Shown here in pieces: positions 25,832 to 34,358 of a stretch of DNA of 64,000 nt. Source of the stretch: Stenotrophomonas sp. 24(2023). Lineage in GTDB: Bacteria > Pseudomonadota > Gammaproteobacteria > Xanthomonadales > Xanthomonadaceae. Under the pieces are notes generated by a model. That model worked only from the letters and a program-made list of their open reading frames with translations, ran no database searches and was not told the origin of the DNA. Each line of letters starts with the position of its first letter. The first letter of the stretch is position 1. The DNA is taken from assembly GCF_030913365.1 (NCBI RefSeq), contig NZ_CP133160.1:62001-126000 (forward strand), read 5' to 3'. The position numbers were made by a program, and so were the translations under genes.

Positions 25832-27235
25832 CTAGGGTGCGGCCGCCTGCCAGCCGCCGCCCAGCGCCGCCATCAGTGCAGCACTGGCCTGCAGCTGGCG
25901 GCTGAGGATGTCCTGCAGGCCCAGCTGCGCCTGGCGGGCATCGTTCTGTGCGCTGACCACGTCCAGATAACTCACCGCACCACCGGCATAGCGGTCATGG
26001 GCAATCTGCTCGGCGCGGCGCGCGGCGTCCACGGCATCTTCTTCATGGCCACGCTGTGCGGCCAGGCGCTGCAGCTGGCTGAGCTGGTCTTCCACCTGGC
26101 GGATCGCCGCCAGCACCGTCGCGCGGTACTGCGCGGATGCGGCATCGAATTCGGCATACGCCCCGGCCTTGGCCGCCTTGCGCCGCCCGCCATCGAACAC
26201 CGTCAACGCGGCCAGCGGCCCGAGCGCCCAGACCCGGTTGCCCGCATCCAGCAACGCGCTGCTGCCCGAGGTCTGGCCGCCCAGCAGGCCGGTCAGACTG
26301 AGCTGCGGGAACCAGGCCGCGCGGGCCACGCCGATGCCGGCATTGGCGGCGAACACACGCCGTTCGGCGGCGGCGATATCCGGGCGATGCTGCAGCAAGG
26401 TACTGGGCAGATCCGCCGGCACTGCGGGCAACGCGGGCGCCTGCGCGGTGTCGGCCACCACGAAACCGGTCGCGGGTGCCCCGACCAGTTCGGCCAAGGC
26501 ATGGCGCAGCAGATCGTGGCGGGCATCGAGCGCATCCAGATCCGCCTGTGCGCTGGCCAGTTGGTGGCGGGCGCGGGCGACATCCAGCTCCGAGGCGATC
26601 TCGCCGCGGTAGCGGTCTTCGGTCAACGCCAGTGCCTGCCGGTAGTCGGCGATGCTGTCGCGCAGGATCGCCTGCTGGGCCTGCGTGCCGCGCAGCTGCA
26701 GGTACAGGCCGGCCAGCTGCTGCGACAGGCTCAGGCGTGCGACCGCCAGATCATCGGCACTGGCCTCGGCGCGGGCATGCCCGGCTAGGGCGGCATTGCG
26801 CAGGCGTCCCCACAGGTCCAGGTCGAAGGACAGCGAGACGCTGGCGCTGTTGCTGTCATAGATGGCCGGCTGGGTGGCACTGCGCAACGGCTTGTCGTCG
26901 GACTGCCGCTGGCGCACCGGGCCGGTGCTGAAGCCCACCTGCGGCGCGCGTGCGGAGGCCGCCTCACCCGCCGCCGCCCGTGCAGCATCGTAGTGCGCCA
27001 CGGCCAGGGCGATGCTGGGGTTGGCGTCGTGCAACTGCTGCTGCAGCTGGTCCAGTACCGGGTCCTGGAACAGCCGCCACCAGTCCGGGGCCAGCGGTGC
27101 CGTCGCGCCGGTCGTCACCTGTTCATAGCCGGCCGGCATCGCCACCGCCGGTACCGTGTAGGTGGGCGCCAGCGAACAGCCCCCCAGCAGCAACGCCAGC
27201 GCCACTGCAGCGGCGCAGCCATCAACCGCGCGCAT
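25832..27235 (-). CDS. RND efflux outer-membrane channel lipoprotein (OprM/NodT family)
   Basis: The protein has 467 residues from ATG 27235. The lipobox LLGGC (SLAPTYTVP follows) anchors it in the outer membrane. Two internal repeats of the outer membrane factor fold are visible (PSIALAVAHYDAARAAAGEA and SAQYRATVLAAIRQVEDQLS), with family blocks DWWRLFQDPVLDQLQQQL and LPSTLLQHRPDIAAAERRVFAANAGIGVARAAWFP. It forms the trimeric exit duct for the RND pump encoded upstream. It overlaps the adaptor gene by 14 bases and is the last gene of the operon. Confidence 0.93.
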   Translation of the reverse strand: MRAVDGCAAAVALALLLGGCSLAPTYTVPAVAMPAGYEQVTTGATAPLAPDWWRLFQDPVLDQLQQQLHDANPSIALAVAHYDAARAAAGEAASARAPQVGFSTGPVRQRQSDDKPLRSATQPAIYDSNSASVSLSFDLDLWGRLRNAALAGHARAEASADDLAVARLSLSQQLAGLYLQLRGTQAQQAILRDSIADYRQALALTEDRYRGEIASELDVARARHQLASAQADLDALDARHDLLRHALAELVGAPATGFVVADTAQAPALPAVPADLPSTLLQHRPDIAAAERRVFAANAGIGVARAAWFPQLSLTGLLGGQTSGSSALLDAGNRVWALGPLAALTVFDGGRRKAAKAGAYAEFDAASAQYRATVLAAIRQVEDQLSQLQRLAAQRGHEEDAVDAARRAEQIAHDRYAGGAVSYLDVVSAQNDARQAQLGLQDILSRQLQASAALMAALGGGWQAAAP

Positions 27236-28385
27236 GGGCCGGCTCCTGCTCACCGGCAACCACGCGCACGTGATCGCCCTCGCGCAGCGCATCGGGCGGA
27301 TTGGGAATCACCCGTTCCCCGGCCTGCAGGCCATGATCGATGCGCAAGGTGCTGCCCAGGTCGTTGGCGATGTGGATGTCGCGCAGATGCACGATGCCCT
27401 TGTCATCGACCACCGCCACCTGGGTGCCCTTGGCACGGAAGATCAGCACTTCGGCCGGCACGCTGACACCCTCGCCGGCGCTCGCCTGCGGCAGGGTCAC
27501 TTCGGCATAGCTGCCGGGCAGCAGTGCGCCATCGGCGTTGTCGACCACGAACTGCGCCAGCAGTGTGCCGGAGCTGCGGTCGATCGCACTGGAATCGCCC
27601 TGCAGCGTGGCGGTGAAGCGGCGCCCCGCCTGCCCCGGTACCTGCAGCGTTGCCTGCAGGCCCGGCTGGATGCTGGCCGCGCTGTTCTGCGGTACCGGCA
27701 CCATCAGGCGCAGGCGGCGCGTATCGGCCACATCGAACAGTTCCTTGCCGGCGTCATCGGCGCGGATCAGCTGGCCCACGTCGGTCAGACGCGCGGTGAC
27801 GGTGCCATCGAACGGCGCCCGCAGGGTGCGGTAGCGGCCCAGCTCCTGCAATCGCGCGTAGTCAGCCTGCGCCGCTTCCACATTCGCCTGGGCGGCCAGC
27901 GCGTTGGCGTGCTTCTCATCGGCTTCCTGGCGCGATACCGAGTGGCTGGCCAGCATGCCCGCCCAGCGCTCGGCGCTGACCTGGGCCAGCTTGGCGTCAG
28001 CCTGCGCCTGCAGCAGGTGGGCATGCGCCTGGGCGATCTGCTGGTCCAGCTCCGGGCTGTCGATCACACCCAGCACCTGCCCGGCCTTCACCGCCTGGCC
28101 GATGTCGGCATTCCAGGACTTCAGGTAGCCGCCCACGCGCGCGTGGATCGGTGCTTCGGTCCAGGCGGTCAGGTGCGCCGGCAGGGTCATCGACGCCTCG
28201 CTGCCCTTGGCACCGGCGGTGACCACCTGCACGGCCGGTTCGGCCTGGCGCTCGGTCCATTCGACCACCGCATGCGCCTGCTGCGCGCGCAGCGCCAGGC
28301 CAGCGGCCACCAGCGCCACGGCGATCGCAGCGCCAAGGATCAGACGACGGCGCAGCGGCGCCTGCGGCAAGGAAGCGTCAGACAT
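27222..28385 (-). CDS. RND efflux periplasmic adaptor (membrane fusion protein)
   Basis: The protein has 387 residues from ATG 28385. One N-terminal membrane anchor (LILGAAIAVALVAAGLAL) precedes the adaptor body: lipoyl/barrel-sandwich half-motifs (ARVGGYLKSWNADIGQAVKAGQVLGVID and RTLRAPFDGTVTARLTDVGQL, where the second half matches), a helical hairpin between them (AHAHLLQAQADAKLAQVSAE), and beta-barrel and proximal domains. It links the inner-membrane pump to the outer-membrane channel. The start overlaps the pump gene's end by 8 bases, indicating coupled translation. Confidence 0.92.
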   Translation of the reverse strand: MSDASLPQAPLRRRLILGAAIAVALVAAGLALRAQQAHAVVEWTERQAEPAVQVVTAGAKGSEASMTLPAHLTAWTEAPIHARVGGYLKSWNADIGQAVKAGQVLGVIDSPELDQQIAQAHAHLLQAQADAKLAQVSAERWAGMLASHSVSRQEADEKHANALAAQANVEAAQADYARLQELGRYRTLRAPFDGTVTARLTDVGQLIRADDAGKELFDVADTRRLRLMVPVPQNSAASIQPGLQATLQVPGQAGRRFTATLQGDSSAIDRSSGTLLAQFVVDNADGALLPGSYAEVTLPQASAGEGVSVPAEVLIFRAKGTQVAVVDDKGIVHLRDIHIANDLGSTLRIDHGLQAGERVIPNPPDALREGDHVRVVAGEQEPAHARG

Positions 28386-31300
28386 GCAGGGGCTCTCCGG
28401 CGGGGGCGGTACGGGTCTTGCGTGAGTGGGCCAGGGCGAACACCACCGGCACGAACAGCAGCGTGGCGCAGGTGGCCAGCAGCAGGCCGCCGATGACAGC
28501 GCGCCCAAGCGGCGCGTTCTGCTCGGCCGACAGCGCGGTCGGCAACATGCCCAGGATCATCGCCAGCGCGGTCATGCAGACCGGGCGGAAGCGGGTGAAG
28601 CCGGCTTCCAGCGCGGCCTTGGCAGCATCGCCATGCACGGCCAGACGCTCGCGGCAGAAGCTGACCACCAGGATCGAGTTCGCCGTGGCCACGCCCATGC
28701 ACAGGATCGCACCGGTCAGCGCCGGCACCGACAGCGTGGTGTGGGTCAGGAACAGCATCCACACCACGCCCGCCAGCCCTGCCGGCAGCGCGGTGATGAT
28801 CACGAACGGGTCGGTCCAGGACTGGAAGTTGATGACGATCAGCAGGTAGATCAGCACGATGGCGCCGAGCAGGCCGTAGCCCAGGCCGGTGAAGGCCACA
28901 TGCAGCGCATCGATCTGCCCATGCAGGCCAACCTCGGTGCCGCGCGGGCGCTGGCTGGCCATGCTGTCGATGATCGTCTGCACATCGGCGGCGACCGCGC
29001 CCAGATCACGCCCCTGCACGCTGGCGTACACATCCAGCGTCGGCTGCACGTTGTAGTGGGTCACCACCGCCGAACTGGCCCCGCGCTGGATGTCGGCCAG
29101 GCCACCAAGCACCTGCGAGGGGCTGCCGGGGGCACCGGTCACCGGCAACGCCTGCAGCGCGGCCAGGCTGTCCATGCGGTACTGCGGTGTGGCCGCGACC
29201 ACGTTGTAGGAAATGCCGTTCTTCGGGCTCAGCCAGAAGGTCGGCGCGACCTGCCCGCTGCCGGCCAGCGAGGCCACCATGCTGTTGGTGACGTCGCGCT
29301 CGGTGATGCCCAGGCCGTTGGCCCGCAGGCGGTCCACATCCACGGTCAGGGTCGGGTAGCCATCGGGCTGCTGCAGGCGCACGTCGACCAGCCCCGGCAC
29401 ATGGCGCAGGCGGCGCTGCAGTTCCTGCGCATAGGCCCGGTTACCCGCGGCATCGGGACCGGCGATGCGCACATCCAGCGGCGCCGGCGCACCGAAGTTC
29501 AGGATCTGGCTGCTGGTATCGGCCGGCAGGAAGGCGAAGCCGGTGCCCGGGAACGCGGCCGGCAGCACCTCGCGCAGGCGGCGCTGGTACTCGGCCGTAT
29601 CGCCATGGCCCGGCTTCAGCGAGACCTGGATGTCACCGTCCTGCGCGCCGATGGTGCCGCTGGCGCTGTAGGCCATGTTGATGCCGGTGATCGGAAGGCC
29701 GATGTTGTCGACGATGGCGTCGATCTCGGACGGCGGCACCACCTGGCGGATGCGTGCCTCGATGTGGTCGAAGGCGGCGGCGGTTTCCTCGATGCGCGTG
29801 CCCAGCGGCAGGCGCACGTGCATCGACAGTGCACTGGACTCGGTGGCCGGGAAGAAATCCTGGCCCAGGGTGGGCAGCAGCGCGAAGGACACCAGCACGC
29901 ATGCCATGAAGCCGAGCAGGAAGCGGCGGCGGTTGGCCAGTGCCAGCCCCAGCAGCGCATGGTAGCGATCGCGCACGGCCGAGAACCCGGCCTCGAAACG
30001 CTGCTGCCAGCGCACCAGCACAGCGGTGATGCGTGCGTGCCGGGGCTGCGGGTGGTCGCCTTCGTGGTGGTTGAGGAAGGCATCTTCCGGGTGGTGCCCG
30101 GTGCCGCCTTCCACGCGGTGCGGCTTGAGCAGGTACAGCGCCATGGTCGGCACCAGGGTGCGCGAAAGCACGAACGAGCTGCCCATCGCGAAGATCACCG
30201 CCAGCGCCATCGGCCGGAACAGGTAGCCGGCGATGCCGTCGAGCAGGAACATCGGCACGAACACGATGCAGATGCACAGCAGCGAGACAAAGGCCGGGCC
30301 GACGATCTGCGCGGCACCATCGAGGATCGCCTCGCGCACGCCCTTGCCCTGTTCCAGATGCCAGTTGACGTTCTCGATGGTGACCGTGGCATCGTCCACC
30401 AGGATGCCCACGGCCAGCGCCAGGCCGCCCAGGGTCATCACGTTCAGGGTCTGCCCGCTGACCGACAGCAGGGCGATGGCCGAGAGCACCGCCAGCGGGA
30501 TCGAGGCGGCAATGATGACCGTCGAACGCCAGCTGCCGAGGAACACCAGGATCATCACACTGGTCAGCAGCGCGGCGATGATGCCTTCGCGGGCCACGCT
30601 GCTGATCGATTCACGCACGAAGGTGGAGGCATCGCCCAGCAGCGAGATCTTCAGCGACGGCGGCAGGGTCTCACCGATCTTCGGCAACAGCTGGCGGATG
30701 CGGCTGACGAGGGTAAGCGTGGAGGCATCACCGTTCTTCAGCGCCGACATCAGTACCGAATGCCCGCCGTTGACGCGCACGATGTTGGTCTGCGGTGGCG
30801 AACCATCACGCACATGCGCGACCTGGCCGATGGTGACCACCGCGCCGTTGACGGTGCGGATGGGCAGGTCGTTCAGCGCCTGGATCTCGCTGGGGCTGTT
30901 GTTGAGCAGCACGGTGAATTCGTTGCCGCCCAGCTTGGCCGTACCGACCGGGGTGATCTGGTTCTGCGCGGCCAGCGCATTGCCTACGTCCTGCGCCGAC
31001 AGGCCCTTGGCGGCCAGCGCCTGCGGGTCCAGGTCCAGGGTGATCTGGCGCTGCTTGCCACCATACGGCGCCGGGATGGCCAGGCCGGGAATCGCGGTGA
31101 GCGGAGGACGGACCGTGTTCTGCGCCAGATCGCGGATCTGCGATTCGCCCAGTGTCGGGCTGGAGAACGCCATCTGCAGCACCGGCACGGTGGAGGCGCT
31201 GTAGTTGAGGATCAGCGGCGGGGTCATGCCGGCCGGCATCTGCTTGACGATGGTCTGCGAGATGGCGGTGATCTGCGCGTTGGCGGTGCGGATGTCCACG

Positions 31301-31599
31301 CCGGGCTGGAAGAACACCTTGACCACGCCCATGCCGGCCAGCGACTGCGATTCGATGTGCTCGATATCGTTGACGGTGGTGCTCAGGGCACGCTCGTAGG
31401 GCGAGACCACGCGCCCGGACATGGCATCGGGGGACAGGCCGGTGTACTGCCAGACCACGGCGATGACCGGGATGCCGATATCGGGGAACACATCGGTGGG
31501 GGTACGCAGTGCACTGAGCGGACCGACGATGCAGATGAAGATGGCCATCACCACGAAGGTGTAAGGCTTGTTGAGCGCGGTCCTGACCAAGCCGAGCAT
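28378..31599 (-). CDS. RND efflux transporter, inner-membrane permease
   Basis: The protein has 1073 residues, typical of RND pumps. TM1 is at the N terminus (YTFVVMAIFICIVGPLSAL). The TM4 proton-relay motif is present (LALAVGILVDDATVTIENV, with the Asp pair), as are FVSLLCICIVFVPMF, a second periplasmic half starting ALLPTLGQDFFPATESSALS, and TM10 (LSVPALTGAILCMGVATANSI) where the lysine-partner region lies. It is closer to the short MdtB-like/CzcA-like subset with a V-D-D-A-T signature than to AcrB. Order in the operon is permease, adaptor, channel, which is opposite to mexAB-oprM. Substrates are not deducible. The two-component system 620 bases upstream is the likely regulator. Confidence 0.93.
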   Translation of the reverse strand: MLGLVRTALNKPYTFVVMAIFICIVGPLSALRTPTDVFPDIGIPVIAVVWQYTGLSPDAMSGRVVSPYERALSTTVNDIEHIESQSLAGMGVVKVFFQPGVDIRTANAQITAISQTIVKQMPAGMTPPLILNYSASTVPVLQMAFSSPTLGESQIRDLAQNTVRPPLTAIPGLAIPAPYGGKQRQITLDLDPQALAAKGLSAQDVGNALAAQNQITPVGTAKLGGNEFTVLLNNSPSEIQALNDLPIRTVNGAVVTIGQVAHVRDGSPPQTNIVRVNGGHSVLMSALKNGDASTLTLVSRIRQLLPKIGETLPPSLKISLLGDASTFVRESISSVAREGIIAALLTSVMILVFLGSWRSTVIIAASIPLAVLSAIALLSVSGQTLNVMTLGGLALAVGILVDDATVTIENVNWHLEQGKGVREAILDGAAQIVGPAFVSLLCICIVFVPMFLLDGIAGYLFRPMALAVIFAMGSSFVLSRTLVPTMALYLLKPHRVEGGTGHHPEDAFLNHHEGDHPQPRHARITAVLVRWQQRFEAGFSAVRDRYHALLGLALANRRRFLLGFMACVLVSFALLPTLGQDFFPATESSALSMHVRLPLGTRIEETAAAFDHIEARIRQVVPPSEIDAIVDNIGLPITGINMAYSASGTIGAQDGDIQVSLKPGHGDTAEYQRRLREVLPAAFPGTGFAFLPADTSSQILNFGAPAPLDVRIAGPDAAGNRAYAQELQRRLRHVPGLVDVRLQQPDGYPTLTVDVDRLRANGLGITERDVTNSMVASLAGSGQVAPTFWLSPKNGISYNVVAATPQYRMDSLAALQALPVTGAPGSPSQVLGGLADIQRGASSAVVTHYNVQPTLDVYASVQGRDLGAVAADVQTIIDSMASQRPRGTEVGLHGQIDALHVAFTGLGYGLLGAIVLIYLLIVINFQSWTDPFVIITALPAGLAGVVWMLFLTHTTLSVPALTGAILCMGVATANSILVVSFCRERLAVHGDAAKAALEAGFTRFRPVCMTALAMILGMLPTALSAEQNAPLGRAVIGGLLLATCATLLFVPVVFALAHSRKTRTAPAGEPLHV

Positions 31600-31687
31600 G
31601 CAGCTCTCCAGCAGTGCGAATGCCCACCGCGGGCAGCGCAGGCCGGAAAGTATCGGCGCTGGCGGTTAAAACAAAGCTGTGCCGCGG

Positions 31688-31703
31688 ATGAAACTTATTT
31701 CAT
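31688..31703. promoter_or_regulatory. Possible operator upstream of the RND operon
   Basis: ATGAAACTTATTTCAT is an inverted repeat (ATGAAA, four bases, TTTCAT) in the only AT-rich stretch between the pump start at 31599 and the repeat block. It is about 90 bases upstream of the pump start codon and could bind the response regulator encoded at 33580 or another factor. Confidence 0.4.
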
Positions 31704-31918
31704 GAACGGGGTGTCGAGGCAGGGCTGCGCCCTGCACCCGCAGAGGCCCCCGTCAACGTCAACGTCAACGTCAAAGGCTGGCATCCCGTGGGATGGCGGG
31801 GTGGGTCCGGTTGAGGGGGACGCCGTAAACCCATCCATGGGGGCTTGGTCGCGGCATCCATGCCGCTCACACCCCCTCAACCGGACCCACCCCGCCTTCG
31901 ACAATTTCCCAATGGCCT

Positions 31919-31941
31919 GTAGATCCACGCCATGCGTGGAT
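31919..31941 (+). repeat. SMAG repeat, plus orientation
   Basis: GTAGATCCACGCC then ATGCGTGGAT forms a stem of 9 bp with the GTAG head. It pairs with the inverse copy at 31986-32008. Confidence 0.85.
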
Positions 31942-31985
31942 GAATCTCAATCGAAATCGAATATTTCGATGATTCACCGAAAGGC

Positions 31986-32008
31986 ATCCACGCATGGCGT
32001 GGATCTAC
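31986..32008 (-). repeat. SMAG repeat, minus orientation
   Basis: This is the inverse of the preceding repeat (ATCCACGCAT then GGCGTGGATCTAC), 45 bases away. Together they form a head-to-head REP pair. Confidence 0.85.
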
Positions 32009-32222
32009 CCGATCGCGGGGATCTGTCAGAGGTGGGGCGGTGTCGGAGGGCGGGGTGTCCGCGGCATGGATGCCGCGGCCAAGCCTACACGGACGTACTT
32101 GCGGCGTCCCCGCACTCCGACACCGCCCCGCCATCCCACGGATAGCCAGCTTTTGACGTTGACGTTGACGTTGAAGGGGCCTCAGCGGGTGCAGGGCGCA
32201 GCCCTGCACAAGCCCCCTCCCC

Positions 32223-33602
32223 CTACAGCACCTGCGGCCGGCACAGCAGGCTGAAACTGGCCCCGCCCAGCGGCGACTGCCCTACCCCCAGCCGGAACCC
32301 GTGCAACCCGGCAATGGCCGCCACGATCGACAGCCCCAACCCGAAACCGCCGCCCTGGCTGGCATCACTGCGGTGGAAACGCTGGAACACCGCCGCGCGC
32401 TCACCCTCGGGGATGCCCGGCCCGGAATCGCCCACCTCGATGCAGGTCGCCCCGTCTTCCACCCGTGCCCGCAGCAGCACGCGGCCCCCTTCCGGGGCGA
32501 AGCGGATGGCGTTGTCGAGCAGGTTGCCGATAGCCTCGAACAGCAACCCCCGGTCACCGGCCACGGCAGCCAGGTCCGGGGCCAGCTCCAGCTGCAGCCA
32601 CTGGCCCTTTTCCTCGGCCAGCGGTGCATAGAAGGCGTGGATCTCCTGCAGCAGCGCGTCCGGCGCCAGCTGCACGAAGCACGAGCGGCGCTGGTGGTCT
32701 TCCAGTTCGGAAATACGCAGCAGCGCGCGGAAGCGTGCCATCAGGGTGTCGGTTTCCTCCAGCACCTGGTCCAGCGGCTGCGCCTGCGGGTGGCCATCAT
32801 CAAGCTGCTGGCGCATGCGGTACAGCTGGGCACGCACCCGGGTCAACGGCGTGCGCAGGTCGTGGGCGATGTTGTCGCAGACCCCTTTGACCTCGGTCAT
32901 CAGCTGTTCGATGCGGTCCAGCATGGCGTTGACGATGGCCGCCAGCATGTCCAGTTCATCGCGGCGGTTGGCCACCGGCAGGCGCTGGCCCAGATCGCCG
33001 GCGACGATGCGCGCGGTGGCCTGCTCGATCGCCTGGATGCGGCGCAGCGGACGCCGCCGCAGCAGCAGCCAGCCCAGCAGGCCCGGCAGCAGGGTCAGCG
33101 ACACGCCCCACAGCAGCGCATTGACGATCAGATGGTTCACTTCGCTCAACGGGCCGCTGTAGCGCACCAGCACCAGGATGCGGCCGTCGCGGGTATGCAT
33201 CGCCAGCCCGGCACCGCGCTTGCTGGCCGCGTTGGGATCGTTGAACGGCAGGCCTGCCACCGGGTGCACGCTGCCATCGAGCGGCAGCTGCGGCGGCAAC
33301 GCGCGCAGCACGCCGGCCAGCGGTTCGCCCTGCGCGCTGAACAACCCGTAGGCATCGATGCCATGCACGTCGTACCGGCGGTTCTCGCGCAGCGCTTCGG
33401 CCAGGCCATCGCCGGTGAAATGCTCGAACAGGTGGGCACGCTGCAGCACGGCCGACTGCGCCAGCTCATCCAGGTACAACGACACCCGCCAGTACAGCAC
33501 CCCCAGCAGCACGCACGACCAGGCCACGAACAGCAGGCTGTACAGGCCCAGCAGGCGGCTGCTGGACGAACGCCAGCCGTCAGACAGTTTCGCTGAGGAC
33601 AT
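32223..33602 (-). CDS. Two-component sensor histidine kinase
   Basis: The protein has about 459 residues from ATG 33602; GTG 33614 is an alternative. It has two membrane segments (LLGLYSLLFVAWSCVLLGVL and about 160-180), a periplasmic domain of about 110 residues, a HAMP domain (RRRPLRRIQAIEQATARIVAGDLGQRLP), an H-box with H247 in NIAHDLRTPLTRVRAQ, an N-box (NLLDNAIRFAPEGG) and G-boxes (VGDSGPGIPEGE, GFGLGLSIV). It overlaps the response regulator gene by 23 bases. The neighbouring RND operon on the same strand suggests it senses an efflux substrate or envelope stress. Confidence 0.93.
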   Translation of the reverse strand: MSSAKLSDGWRSSSSRLLGLYSLLFVAWSCVLLGVLYWRVSLYLDELAQSAVLQRAHLFEHFTGDGLAEALRENRRYDVHGIDAYGLFSAQGEPLAGVLRALPPQLPLDGSVHPVAGLPFNDPNAASKRGAGLAMHTRDGRILVLVRYSGPLSEVNHLIVNALLWGVSLTLLPGLLGWLLLRRRPLRRIQAIEQATARIVAGDLGQRLPVANRRDELDMLAAIVNAMLDRIEQLMTEVKGVCDNIAHDLRTPLTRVRAQLYRMRQQLDDGHPQAQPLDQVLEETDTLMARFRALLRISELEDHQRRSCFVQLAPDALLQEIHAFYAPLAEEKGQWLQLELAPDLAAVAGDRGLLFEAIGNLLDNAIRFAPEGGRVLLRARVEDGATCIEVGDSGPGIPEGERAAVFQRFHRSDASQGGGFGLGLSIVAAIAGLHGFRLGVGQSPLGGASFSLLCRPQVL

Positions 33603-34263
33603 AGCCGGTGCCACGCACGGTACGGATCAGCGACGGCGCGCCGGCCAGGTCGAGCTTGCGCCGCAGCCGGCCGATGTGGACGTCGATCAGGTTGGTGCCC
33701 GGGTCGAAGTGGTAACCCCACACTTCCTCGAACAGCATCATGCGGGTCAGTACCTGCCCGGCGTTGCGCATGAGGTATTCAAGCAGCTTGAATTCGGTCG
33801 GCAGCAGGCTCAGGCTGCGGCCGCCGCGCTGGGCGGTGCGCGCCAGCAGGTCCAGCTGCAGGTCGCCCACGCGCAGTACGGTCTCGTTGCTGGAGGGCTG
33901 CTGGCGGCGGCGCAGCAGCACTTCCACGCGCGCGGCCATCTCGTCCGAAGCAAACGGCTTGGTCAGGTAGTCATCACCGCCGGCGCGCAGGCCACGCACG
34001 CGCTCGTCCACGTCCGACAATGCGCTGAGCATCAGCACCGGGGTACTGATGCCGATGCGGCGCAGGGTGGTGACGATGGCCAGCCCGTCCAGCCCGGGCA
34101 GCATGCGGTCCAGGGTGATGGCGTCGTAGTCACCGCTGGCTGCCCGGACCAGGCCCTCGCGGCCATCGGCCACCCAGTCCACCTGCAGGCCATGGTTGCC
34201 CAGCTCGGCAATGATTTCCTGGGCGGTGATGGCGTCGTCCTCGATGGTCAGTACGCGCGGCAT
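33580..34263 (-). CDS. OmpR/PhoB-family response regulator
   Basis: The protein has 227 residues. The receiver has TIEDDAIT, phospho-acceptor D52 (AITLDRMLPGLDG), a serine switch (VLMLSALSDVDER) and K102-type TKPFASDE. The C-terminal winged helix shows LSLLPTEFKLLEYLMRN and VDVHIGRLRRKLD (the latter read as IDVHIGRLRRKLD), then GTGYVLSETV. It precedes and overlaps the kinase gene. Its target is probably the RND operon downstream, and the ATGAAA-N4-TTTCAT dyad is a candidate site. Confidence 0.93.
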   Translation of the reverse strand: MPRVLTIEDDAITAQEIIAELGNHGLQVDWVADGREGLVRAASGDYDAITLDRMLPGLDGLAIVTTLRRIGISTPVLMLSALSDVDERVRGLRAGGDDYLTKPFASDEMAARVEVLLRRRQQPSSNETVLRVGDLQLDLLARTAQRGGRSLSLLPTEFKLLEYLMRNAGQVLTRMMLFEEVWGYHFDPGTNLIDVHIGRLRRKLDLAGAPSLIRTVRGTGYVLSETV

Positions 34264-34358
34264 GGCGGCCTATGGAATCCAGACCTGCCCATGCTCGCCA
34301 AATCGGCACGGGCGGGCAAATGAAACATCCTTCATCCGCAGGCCGGGCAAGGACCGGT

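Larger units (their letters stand above)
31720..32206. repeat. Composite long inverted repeat with nested SMAG elements
   Basis: The arms 31720-31804 and 32122-32206 are imperfect inverted copies of about 85 bases. Each contains an outer hairpin (CAGGGCTGCGCCCTG), three or four GTCAAC hexamers (GACGTT on the other arm) and the core ATCCCGTGGGATGGCGGGG or its variant. Nested inside are a second inverted repeat (GGGTCCGGTTGAGGGGG near 31803 and its inverse ending near 31892), a GC-rich GCCGCGGC palindromic stretch near 32070-32090, and two SMAG repeats. It fills the space between the two-component genes and the RND operon and holds no gene. Confidence 0.75.

Noticed and set aside
28426..32145. 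A 1239-residue plus-strand open frame across the RND permease
   Set aside because: It is antisense to the permease, very His/Gln/Arg-rich and runs into the repeat region. It has no protein-like domains.
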